DNA of 6,111 nucleotides from contig JACPXK010000014.1 in the NCBI GenBank assembly GCA_016196565.1, positions 1-6,111 of the forward strand. Reading direction: 5' to 3'. A program made the position numbers and the translations under genes. Below are positions 1 to 5,747 of the stretch, piece by piece (position 1 is the stretch's first letter; every line of letters begins with the position of its first letter). Under the pieces are notes generated by a model. That model was not told the origin of the DNA and made no database searches. It worked only from the letters and a program-made list of their open reading frames with translations. The stretch comes from Candidatus Omnitrophota bacterium (lineage in GTDB: Bacteria > Omnitrophota > Omnitrophia > Omnitrophales > Aquincolibacteriaceae).

Positions 1-2
1 AT

Positions 3-1439
3 TTGCGCGAATTTTTGAATGAGCTCCGCAAGCGCGGCGAGCTCCACGAAATTTCCGTAGAAACCGATCCCGTGCTGGAAGTCACAGAGATTTATGACCG
101 CATTGTTAAAAGCGAAGGCCCCGCGCTTTTTTTCAAAAAAATCAAAGGCTCCGAAATGCCTCTCGCCATTAATTTGTTCGGTTCTCCAAAAAGAATGAGC
201 GCTGCATTAGGTGTCGATTCACCGGAAGAAATTGCCCGCCAAATTGAAGAATTGACCGATATGAAAATGCCGCAGGGAATGATTGAGAAATTACAAATGC
301 TCCCCAAGCTCGGCATTTTAAATGCCCTTGCTCCCAAAATCGTCAAATCAGCGCCATGCCAGGAAGTGGTCATTCGGCCGGGGGAAGGCCCCATGCTCGA
401 TAAAATTCCTGTGATTCAATGCTGGCCCGATGACGGCGGAAAATTTATCACACTTCCCATGGTTTTCAGCCGCGATCCCGAAACCGGAAAACGGAATGTG
501 GGACTTTATCGCATGCATGTTTATGACAATCAAACCACGGGAATGCATTGGCAAATTCATAAAGATGGGGCGGAACATTACCGGCGTTTGAAAAAAGGGT
601 CCGGAAAACGTTTGGAAGTGGCCGCGGTGTTAGGCGCGGACCCTATCACGATGTTTTCCGCAGCTTGCCCGCTTCCGTCAGGAATGGACGAACTCATGAT
701 GGCTGGTTTCATGCGCAAAGAGCCGGTGGAACTTGTGAAGTGTAAAACCATTGATCTCGAAGTTCCGGCTGAAGCTGAAATTGTGCTGGAAGGTTATGTG
801 GAAGAAGGGGACACGCGCATGGAAGGCCCGTTCGGCGACCATACGGGATTTTATTCGCGCGCCAAGGAATTTCCCGTATTCCATATTACGTGCATGACGC
901 ATCGTCGCGATCCGATTTATGTTACGACCGTTGTCGGCCGGCCTCCGATGGAAGACTGCCACATGGGAAAGGCCATTGAGAGAATTTTTCTTCCGCTCAT
1001 ACGCAAACAGCTTCCGGAAATCATCGACATGAATATGCCGTGGGAAGGGTGTTTTCATAATTGCATGATTGTGACCATACGCAAAAGTTATCCCGAGCAG
1101 GCGAAAAAAGTAATGCATGCCATTTGGGGACTTGGTCTGATGATGTTTTCTAAATGCATTATTGTGCTGGACCATGACAATAATATTCAGGATTTAAAAG
1201 AAGTGGCTTGGCGCGTTTTCAATAATGTCGATCCTAAGCGCGATACTGTTTTTGTCGACGGCCCGGTGGATGAGCTTGACCATTCCGCCAGCCAGGATTT
1301 TTTCGGTTCCAAAATGGGAATCGATGCCACGCGCAAAACCGAAGCGGAAGGCATGAAACGCCCGTGGCCGGAAGACATGGTCATGACGGAAGAAATTCAG
1401 CAGAAGGTAAGCAGACGATGGAAAGAGTACGGTTTTTGA
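3..1439 (+). CDS. mqnL: MqnL-like UbiD-family decarboxylase, 5' partial
   Basis: UbiD-family prenyl-FMN-dependent decarboxylase. In the futalosine pathway the UbiD-like MqnL removes the carboxylate from prenylated 1,4-dihydroxy-6-naphthoate; I assign that role from the neighbours mqnP, mqnM, mqnA and mqnC. The protein starts with the usual UbiD N-terminus (REFLNELRKRGEL). Counting from the first full codon, the expected metal and prFMN site is present: N165 and R170 in NVGLYR, H186 and E240. The catalytic pair is E274 and D279 in EGPFGDHTGFYS. About 478 residues is normal for the family. The first codon here is TTG at position 3, preceded by 'at'. UbiD proteins usually read DLREFL at this point, so TTG is probably an internal Leu and the true start lies just upstream of the window. 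The stop is TGA at 1437-1439. Family assignment is firm; the MqnL role rather than another UbiD role is inference from context. Confidence 0.93.
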   Translation: MREFLNELRKRGELHEISVETDPVLEVTEIYDRIVKSEGPALFFKKIKGSEMPLAINLFGSPKRMSAALGVDSPEEIARQIEELTDMKMPQGMIEKLQMLPKLGILNALAPKIVKSAPCQEVVIRPGEGPMLDKIPVIQCWPDDGGKFITLPMVFSRDPETGKRNVGLYRMHVYDNQTTGMHWQIHKDGAEHYRRLKKGSGKRLEVAAVLGADPITMFSAACPLPSGMDELMMAGFMRKEPVELVKCKTIDLEVPAEAEIVLEGYVEEGDTRMEGPFGDHTGFYSRAKEFPVFHITCMTHRRDPIYVTTVVGRPPMEDCHMGKAIERIFLPLIRKQLPEIIDMNMPWEGCFHNCMIVTIRKSYPEQAKKVMHAIWGLGLMMFSKCIIVLDHDNNIQDLKEVAWRVFNNVDPKRDTVFVDGPVDELDHSASQDFFGSKMGIDATRKTEAEGMKRPWPEDMVMTEEIQQKVSRRWKEYGF

Positions 1440-1443
1440 CCCC

Positions 1444-1551
1444 GTCATTGCGAGGAGGCCGTAGGCCGACGAATCAATCTCGCAACGCTGGATTGCTTCG
1501 CTCACTCGTGCTTTTTACTGCCCTCGCAGAGGGTCGTTCGCTCGCAATGAC
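1444..1551. repeat. Palindromic repeat element with 11-bp terminal inverted repeats
   Basis: The ends are a perfect 11-bp inverted repeat: GTCATTGCGAG at 1444-1454 and CTCGCAATGAC at 1541-1551. Inside are smaller stems: GGCC-GTA-GGCC at 1457-1467, CAATC (1475-1479) with GATTG (1491-1495), and CCCTC-GCA-GAGGG at 1521-1533. Ends of the GTCATTGCGAG type, together with an inner ATTGCTTCG, resemble short dispersed MITE/REP-like repeats that I recall from many bacterial genomes. It carries no transposase and I see no clear target duplication at its edges. It fills almost the whole mqnL-mqnP gap, starting 4 nt after the mqnL stop, and its right arm contains the ATG of the preferred mqnP start. Whether it is mobile or multicopy cannot be judged from one window. 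Confidence 0.8.
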
Positions 1552-2407
1552 AGTGAGAGTTTTTTTTGAAATGATCAAAATCGAACACTCCATTTTTGCC
1601 CTCCCGTTTGCTTATCTGGGTCTGGTTCTTGCGGAAGGCGGTTTCCCGCGGCTCTACCTTCTCTTTTGGGTGACTGTCGCCATGGTCAGTTTCCGCAGTT
1701 TAAGTATGAGTCTCAATCGTTTGATGGACCGCGCCATCGACAAACTCAATCCCCGCACCGAAAATCGCGCGCTTCCGGCCGGCAAAATCAAAACTTCCAC
1801 GGTTTGGGTCATTACTGCCGTCTGTTTAGTGATTTATGAACTCAGCGCTTATCAACTCGGCGCAATCTGTTTTTGGCTTTCTCCTATTCCTGTTTTTTTG
1901 GCCTGGCTTTACCCGCTCACGAAAAGATTTACCTGGCTCTCCCATTTTGTTTTGGGTATCATACTTGGCATGGCGCCTTACGGTGCCTGGCTCGCCAGTC
2001 GGGGGACATTTTCCTGGGTTCCTGGATTTCTCATGCTCGGAATTGCGTCATGGGTGGCAGGTTTTGACATGATTTACGCCCTGCAAGACGTGGATTTTGA
2101 CCGCCGTCAGGGTCTTTATTCATTTCCGGCACGATTCGGACCTTCCCTCAGCATGAAAGTAACGCGGGTTTTGCATCTTGCAACTCTTACATTTTGGTTT
2201 TTGATGGGGCAAACGGCCGGATTAGGCTGGATTTATTTTATCGGACTGGCCCTGGCAGCATTCTTTCTTGTAAGAGAGCATTGGCTGGTGCGTTCTTTCG
2301 GACTCAAAAAGCTGGAAGAGGCCTTCTTTTCTATGAATGCAACAATCAGCGTTTCCATTTTTCTAATGACCGTTGCCGATATTTCGATCAGGAGTTTTTC
2401 AAAGTGA
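1547..2407 (+). CDS. mqnP: MqnP-like UbiA-family prenyltransferase
   Basis: Integral-membrane UbiA-family prenyltransferase. By context it is MqnP, which attaches the polyprenyl tail to 1,4-dihydroxy-6-naphthoate. With the start at 1547 it has 286 residues, normal for the family. The first Asp-rich motif is NRLMDRAID at about residues 57-65, followed by the typical PRTENRALPAG. The second is YALQDVDFD at about 177-185; both bind the Mg-diphosphate of the prenyl donor. About eight to nine hydrophobic helices are visible, roughly at 14-31, 37-54, 86-105, 106-124, 133-150, 158-179, 209-242 (two) and 265-278. The start is uncertain: ATG 1547 (inside the repeat's right arm, GAGGG 13 nt upstream), GTG 1553 and ATG 1571 are all in frame. 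Homologues usually have several residues before EMIKIEH, which favours 1547 or 1553. The frame stays open back to 1364, but that part is repeat and mqnL sequence. The stop overlaps the mqnM start. Confidence 0.9.
   Translation: MTVRVFFEMIKIEHSIFALPFAYLGLVLAEGGFPRLYLLFWVTVAMVSFRSLSMSLNRLMDRAIDKLNPRTENRALPAGKIKTSTVWVITAVCLVIYELSAYQLGAICFWLSPIPVFLAWLYPLTKRFTWLSHFVLGIILGMAPYGAWLASRGTFSWVPGFLMLGIASWVAGFDMIYALQDVDFDRRQGLYSFPARFGPSLSMKVTRVLHLATLTFWFLMGQTAGLGWIYFIGLALAAFFLVREHWLVRSFGLKKLEEAFFSMNATISVSIFLMTVADISIRSFSK
2390..2394 (+). promoter_or_regulatory. Ribosome binding site deciding the mqnM GTG start
   Basis: AGGAG lies 9 nt before GTG 2404, inside the end of mqnP. It is the best Shine-Dalgarno match at any junction here. 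It supports the GTG start over the ATG at 2425, which would cut into the flavin-binding TGASG segment. Confidence 0.75.
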
Positions 2408-3039
2408 AACCTTATATTGTGGCCATGACGGGAGCAAGCGGCGCTGTCTATGGCGTCCGGCTTGTGCAAGCTTTGGCAGAACTCGGAAAAGAAATCGCCG
2501 TGGTCATTTCAGAGCCGGCCCGCCTTGTCATCCGCGAAGAAATGAATATTTCCCTCAAAAGCTTTACCCGCCAGGAAGAACTTTCCCGGATTTTCGGCCC
2601 CGAAGCTGCGCCCCATATCACGGCTTATTCTCCCAAAGATTTTTCCGCGCCCATTGCCAGCGGTTCTTATCCGGTTGAAGGAATGATTATTGTTCCATGC
2701 AGCATGGGAACGCTCGGCGCGATTGCCTCCGGAGTGAGTCAAAATTTAATTCATCGCGCAGCGGACTGTGTTTTAAAAGAAAATCGTCCTCTTATTCTTG
2801 TTCCGCGCGAAACGCCGCTTAACGCAATTCATTTGGAAAATATGCTGAAGCTTTCACGCGCCGGCGCAAAAATTGTTCCGGCCATGCCGGCATTTTATTC
2901 CGGCGCGCAGAATTTAAATGAAATCATTGATTTTATGGCGGGCAAAGTGCTCGATCAGCTCGGACTTACCCATGCGCTGTATCCGCGCTGGACCGGCAGC
3001 CGTTCCCAAACACAAACGGAAAATGAAACCTTCGCTTAA
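2404..3039 (+). CDS. mqnM: MqnM-like UbiX-family flavin prenyltransferase
   Basis: UbiX/Pad1-type flavin prenyltransferase. It joins dimethylallyl (mono)phosphate to FMN and makes the prenyl-FMN cofactor that UbiD enzymes need, here presumably for MqnL encoded two genes upstream. The 211 residues match the usual UbiX length. The N-terminal flavin-binding segment is TGASGAVYG at residues 9-17. Further conserved parts are APIASGS (82-88), PCSMGTLGAIA (98-108), R118 in HRAAD, K125 in LKENR, R135 and E136 in VPRETP, Y165 in PAFY and W196 near the C-terminus. These match active-site positions known in Pseudomonas UbiX with a constant offset, so the enzyme looks intact. The start is GTG, chosen from AGGAG 9 nt upstream; GTGA overlaps the mqnP stop, which indicates translational coupling. 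The 3' end overlaps mqnA by 17 nt. The family call is firm; the MqnM role follows from context. Confidence 0.94.
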   Translation: MKPYIVAMTGASGAVYGVRLVQALAELGKEIAVVISEPARLVIREEMNISLKSFTRQEELSRIFGPEAAPHITAYSPKDFSAPIASGSYPVEGMIIVPCSMGTLGAIASGVSQNLIHRAADCVLKENRPLILVPRETPLNAIHLENMLKLSRAGAKIVPAMPAFYSGAQNLNEIIDFMAGKVLDQLGLTHALYPRWTGSRSQTQTENETFA

Positions 3040-3883
3040 AACTAAAACTGGAATCCGCGTCGGCCGTATTTCCTATATTAATGCCATTCCGTTTTATCAC
3101 CGGTTGGCCTCGACGACCGCCGAATCAGCGGCCCAATATGAATTTTATGAGGGACATCCCGCCAAGGTGAATGCGGCCATGAGCCATGGCAAAGTCGATG
3201 TGGCCCCGATTTCCTCTCTAGAATACCTGAATCATCAAAAGGATTATTTGCTTTTGCCCGATCTTGCCATCGGCTCGCGCGATTTCTCAGGGAGCGTGCT
3301 TCTTTTTTCAAAAGAGAAAATTTCCGGCTTAAATAAAAAGAGAATCGCCCTTTCCAAAAGAAGTTTGAGCTCCGCGACGCTTTTGCGCATTCTTTTTAAA
3401 TACAAATATAAATTCGACAATGATTTTGTTTCAGAAAGCGGAGATCCCGAGGAAATGCTGGCCGATTATACCGCCGCACTTGTGATTGGGGACGAGGCGC
3501 TTTTGTATCAGCCTAAGGAATTCGTTTATAAATATGATTTGAGCGAACTTTGGTGGGACTGGACCAACAAACCGTTTTGTTTTGCTGTTTGGGCGGTGCG
3601 CCGGGAGTTTGCGGCCAATTCACCGGAAGAATTGCGGGCATTTTATCGAAAGCTTAAAAAAAATCTGGAAGCCAATTTACGGGACATTGAGACCTTGCTG
3701 AAAGATTCTATCGACGTCACCTTTTTGGACGACCGTTTCCCCAAACTTTTCGGTTATCTTTTTAATTTGAATTACGGATTGGACCTTTCCATGCGCGAAG
3801 GTCTGGAGCTTTTCTTCCGTTTGGCGCAAAGGCTGGGCGTTTCTCCGCGTCCGGCAAAAATCGAATTTGCGGATGTGGAATAA
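3023..3883 (+). CDS. mqnA: MqnA chorismate dehydratase
   Basis: MqnA catalyses the first step of the futalosine pathway, dehydration of chorismate to 3-[(1-carboxyvinyl)oxy]benzoate. It has a periplasmic-binding-protein-like fold but is a cytoplasmic enzyme, and no signal peptide is seen. The 286 residues fit the family. Recognisable segments are GRISYINAIPFY (14-25; N20 aligns with the catalytic Asn described for MqnA), VDVAPISSLEYL (58-69), LPDLAIGSRDFSGSVLLFS (78-96), ALVIGDEAL (152-160), and DLSELWWDWTNKPFCFAVW (172-190). The start is ATG 3023, which gives the expected short lead before GRISY. It lies 17 nt inside the end of mqnM and has only a weak ribosome site (CGGAA just upstream), so translation is probably coupled to mqnM. 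The frame is open further upstream (from 2918), but that part is mqnM sequence in another frame. The stop is followed by a palindromic repeat. Confidence 0.94.
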   Translation: MKPSLKTKTGIRVGRISYINAIPFYHRLASTTAESAAQYEFYEGHPAKVNAAMSHGKVDVAPISSLEYLNHQKDYLLLPDLAIGSRDFSGSVLLFSKEKISGLNKKRIALSKRSLSSATLLRILFKYKYKFDNDFVSESGDPEEMLADYTAALVIGDEALLYQPKEFVYKYDLSELWWDWTNKPFCFAVWAVRREFAANSPEELRAFYRKLKKNLEANLRDIETLLKDSIDVTFLDDRFPKLFGYLFNLNYGLDLSMREGLELFFRLAQRLGVSPRPAKIEFADVE

Positions 3884-3888
3884 AATGC

Positions 3889-3958
3889 ATGTCATTCCCG
3901 CACGCTTTAGGCGGGAATCAAGCATTAGATCCCCGAAAAAAACATTCGGGGATGACAT
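3889..3958. repeat. Palindromic repeat element between mqnA and mqnC
   Basis: A 70-bp element with 12-bp ends, ATGTCATTCCCG (3889-3900) and CGGGGATGACAT (3947-3958), complementary apart from one G-U wobble at RNA level. It can instead fold as two hairpins: ATTCCCGC/GCGGGAAT (3894-3901 with 3911-3918) and ATCCCCGAA/TTCGGGGAT (3929-3937 with 3945-3953). The two folds exclude each other. The GTCATTCCCG...GGGAATC type is familiar to me as a dispersed intergenic repeat in many bacteria. No T-run follows, so it is not a classic terminator, though the strong stems could shield the mqnA end of the mRNA or weaken read-through into mqnC. It begins 5 nt after the mqnA stop. Confidence 0.8.
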
Positions 3959-3960
3959 TT

Positions 3961-3966
3961 AAAGGA
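3961..3966 (+). promoter_or_regulatory. Possible ribosome binding site for mqnC
   Basis: AAAGGA just after the repeat lies 15 nt before ATG 3982, which is longer than the usual spacing. No better site is closer; the nearest purine stretch is AAAG at 3976-3979. No convincing promoter boxes are seen in 3884-3981. Confidence 0.35.
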
Positions 3967-3981
3967 AATTGAAATAAAGCT

Positions 3982-5058
3982 ATGGATAATTTGGACCGAA
4001 TTTTAGGCGAACGTCTGGAAGGCAAGAGGCTTTCTTTCGAAGAAGGCGTTGCGCTTTATTCCTGTGATCTTTTGCGGCTCGGAAAGGCCGCGAATACCTT
4101 GGTTGAAAAAGACCATCCCGATCGCCGCGTTACTTTTATTGTGGACCGCAATGTCAGTTACACCAATGTTTGCGTTGTGGATTGCGATTTTTGCGCTTTT
4201 TACCGCAAGCCCGGCCATGCCGAAGGTTATACGCTCAGCTATGAGGTCATTTTCCAAAAAATTCAGGAGCTTGTGGATTTGCATGGGACCCAGGTCTTGA
4301 TTCAGGGCGGCGTGAATCCCGAGCTGCCGCTTGAATATTATCTGGATTTGATTCGCGCCATTCGCCAAAAATTTCCGACCGTGCATGTGCATTCGTTTTC
4401 GGTAGTGGAATTCGATATGATTTCAAAAAAATTCCGCCTGCCGCTGGCCGAAGTTTTCCGCCGTTTCAAAGAGGCTGGACTCAATTCTGTTCCGGGAGGC
4501 GGTGCTGAAATTCTGGTAGAGCGTGTGCGTAAAATTATCAGCCCGAAAAAAGCTTCTTCCAACCGCTGGATTGAAGTGATGAAAACTGCCCACGAAACGG
4601 GACTTCGATCCACCGCGACTATGGTGTTCGGCCATCTCGAAACAATTCCAGAAAGAATCGAACACATTTTGAAAATTCGCGAGCTTCAGGACCAAACACA
4701 CGGCTTTCGCGCTTTTATTCCATGGACTTTATCGCCGTATGGAACGCCGCGCATGAGTCAATTTCGTCCAGCGGGCGGCGAGGATTATTTGAAAACCGTC
4801 GCCATCAGCCGGCTAATGCTCGACAATATTGAGCACATTCAAAGCGGCTGGCTGACCGAAGGGCTTAAATTAGGACAAATTGCCCTGGGATTTGGCTGTG
4901 ATGATATGGGCGGAACTTTGCTTGAGGATAAAGTGCTCGAGCCTACCGGCATTGAAGTCAAAACCCGGCGTGAAGATCTTGTCCGCCTCATCAAAGAAGC
5001 CGGCTATGTTCCGGCCCAGCGCAATACCAATTACGAAATTCTTCATGTCTTCAACTAG
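3982..5058 (+). CDS. mqnC: MqnC cyclic dehypoxanthine futalosine synthase (radical SAM)
   Basis: Radical SAM enzyme that cyclises dehypoxanthine futalosine to the cyclic form, the precursor of 1,4-dihydroxy-6-naphthoate. The 4Fe-4S ligands are C64, C68 and C71 in CVVDCDFC (CX3CX2C), preceded by VDRNVSYTNV. Other family segments are EGYTLS (81-86), the SAM-binding QGG (108-110), NSVPGGGAEIL (168-178), TATMVFGHLET (211-221), GFRAFIPW (241-248) and GCDDMGGT (305-312). The length of 358 is normal. I prefer MqnC over the sister enzyme MqnE because of CVVDCDFCAFYRKPG, the FGH form of the ATM motif and the AFIPW segment. MqnE and CofH-type proteins are close relatives, so a tree would settle it. ATG 3982 is the first good start after the repeat. 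The gene ends inside menG with a 14-nt overlap. Confidence 0.92.
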   Translation: MDNLDRILGERLEGKRLSFEEGVALYSCDLLRLGKAANTLVEKDHPDRRVTFIVDRNVSYTNVCVVDCDFCAFYRKPGHAEGYTLSYEVIFQKIQELVDLHGTQVLIQGGVNPELPLEYYLDLIRAIRQKFPTVHVHSFSVVEFDMISKKFRLPLAEVFRRFKEAGLNSVPGGGAEILVERVRKIISPKKASSNRWIEVMKTAHETGLRSTATMVFGHLETIPERIEHILKIRELQDQTHGFRAFIPWTLSPYGTPRMSQFRPAGGEDYLKTVAISRLMLDNIEHIQSGWLTEGLKLGQIALGFGCDDMGGTLLEDKVLEPTGIEVKTRREDLVRLIKEAGYVPAQRNTNYEILHVFN

Positions 5059-5743
5059 TCTTGCCTCGCCGTCCAAAGGCGATATCCGCCGTATTTTTGA
5101 TTCCATCGCGGTCCGCTATGATTTTCTGAATACTTTTCTCAGTTGGAATTTGGATGAAATGTGGCGCCGGAAATCCCGCGACCTAATGATGACAGATGAT
5201 GAGCGCAGTATTTTAGATTTGGGAGTGGGGACCGGAAAATTTCTACAGGCTTTTCTTTCTCGGAAATCCTGGGACCGGATGGTGGGCCTGGACTTTTCGG
5301 CCGGAATGCTGGAAGAAGCCCGCCGTCATCTTCCGGCAAATGTCGAGCTGGTGAATGCTGATTTTCACGAACTTCCTTTTGAAAATAATTCCTTCGATCT
5401 TATTATTTCGGCCTTTACGCTGCGCAGCGTCAAAGATATGCCGCGATTTCTCGCGGAAGTCCACCGGCTGCTTACCGTCAAAGGCAGAGCCGGCTTTCTC
5501 TGCCTGACAAGGCCCAAGTCTTTTTGGAAAATACTTTATTATCCTTATCTGAAATTTTATCTACCTCTGATGGGACGGTTAATCTCGGGGGATTTTCAGG
5601 CTTACCGGTTTCTTTCGGACTCCATACAAACTTTCCAAGAACCGCGCCAAACCGCGGAGATGATGCGCAAAACGGGGTTCCGTGATGTCGAAATCCATTC
5701 CTTTACGTTTGGCGCCGCCACATTAATTATCGGGAGAAAATAA
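5045..5743 (+). CDS. menG: MenG/UbiE-family demethylmenaquinone methyltransferase
   Basis: SAM-dependent class I methyltransferase of the UbiE/MenG family, which methylates demethylmenaquinol to menaquinol, the last step of the pathway. The 232 residues are typical. The UbiE N-terminal signature reads IFDSIAVRYDFLNTFLSWNLDEMWRR (17-42). SAM motif I is LDLGVGTGKF (58-67), the acidic end of strand 2 is GLDFSAGML (81-89), and NADFHELPF (104-112) precedes the post-motif segment SAFTLRSVKD (122-131). The C-terminal family segment YRFLSDSIQTF (187-197) is present. The SAFTLRSV segment differs from the common AFGLRNV form. ATG 5045 lies 14 nt before the mqnC stop and places the signature at the expected distance from the start. 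No good ribosome site precedes it, so coupling to mqnC is likely. Upstream in-frame codons belong to mqnC in another frame. Confidence 0.92.
   Translation: MSSTSLASPSKGDIRRIFDSIAVRYDFLNTFLSWNLDEMWRRKSRDLMMTDDERSILDLGVGTGKFLQAFLSRKSWDRMVGLDFSAGMLEEARRHLPANVELVNADFHELPFENNSFDLIISAFTLRSVKDMPRFLAEVHRLLTVKGRAGFLCLTRPKSFWKILYYPYLKFYLPLMGRLISGDFQAYRFLSDSIQTFQEPRQTAEMMRKTGFRDVEIHSFTFGAATLIIGRK
5732..5736 (+). promoter_or_regulatory. Ribosome binding site of the RidA-like gene
   Basis: GGGAG inside the last codons of menG lies 11 nt before ATG 5748. It is acceptable in strength and supports expression as part of the same transcript. Confidence 0.5.
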
Positions 5744-5747
5744 TTTT

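Noticed and set aside
678..1175. 165-codon open frame on the minus strand inside mqnL
   Set aside because: It is fully antisense to a strongly conserved UbiD gene, shows no recognisable domain, and has a His/Arg/Phe-rich makeup typical of a shadow frame.
2194..2403. Upstream in-frame extension of mqnM
   Set aside because: It lies in mqnP sequence in another frame; AGGAG at 2390 and the UbiX N-terminus fix the start at GTG 2404.
2918..3022. Upstream in-frame extension of mqnA
   Set aside because: It is mqnM sequence out of frame; MqnA homologues begin a few residues before the GRISY segment, matching ATG 3023.
218..3640. Shared stretch TTCACCGGAAGAA at about 218 (mqnL) and 3619 (mqnA)
   Set aside because: It encodes the common Ser-Pro-Glu-Glu helix cap in both proteins and is short; chance plus similar codon use explains it.
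3929..3953. Intrinsic terminator after mqnA
   Set aside because: The stem is strong but no T-run follows on either strand, and it is part of a larger palindromic repeat.
4003..4392. 129-codon minus-strand frame inside mqnC
   Set aside because: Antisense shadow of the conserved radical SAM core, with no motif or ribosome site.
4880..5044. Upstream in-frame extension of menG
   Set aside because: It is the mqnC C-terminus read in another frame; the UbiE signature begins soon after ATG 5045.
3982..5058. MqnE (aminofutalosine synthase) or CofH as alternatives for the radical SAM gene
   Set aside because: The CVVDCDFC, ATMVFGH, AFIPW and GCDDMGGT segments fit MqnC better, though only a tree would be final.
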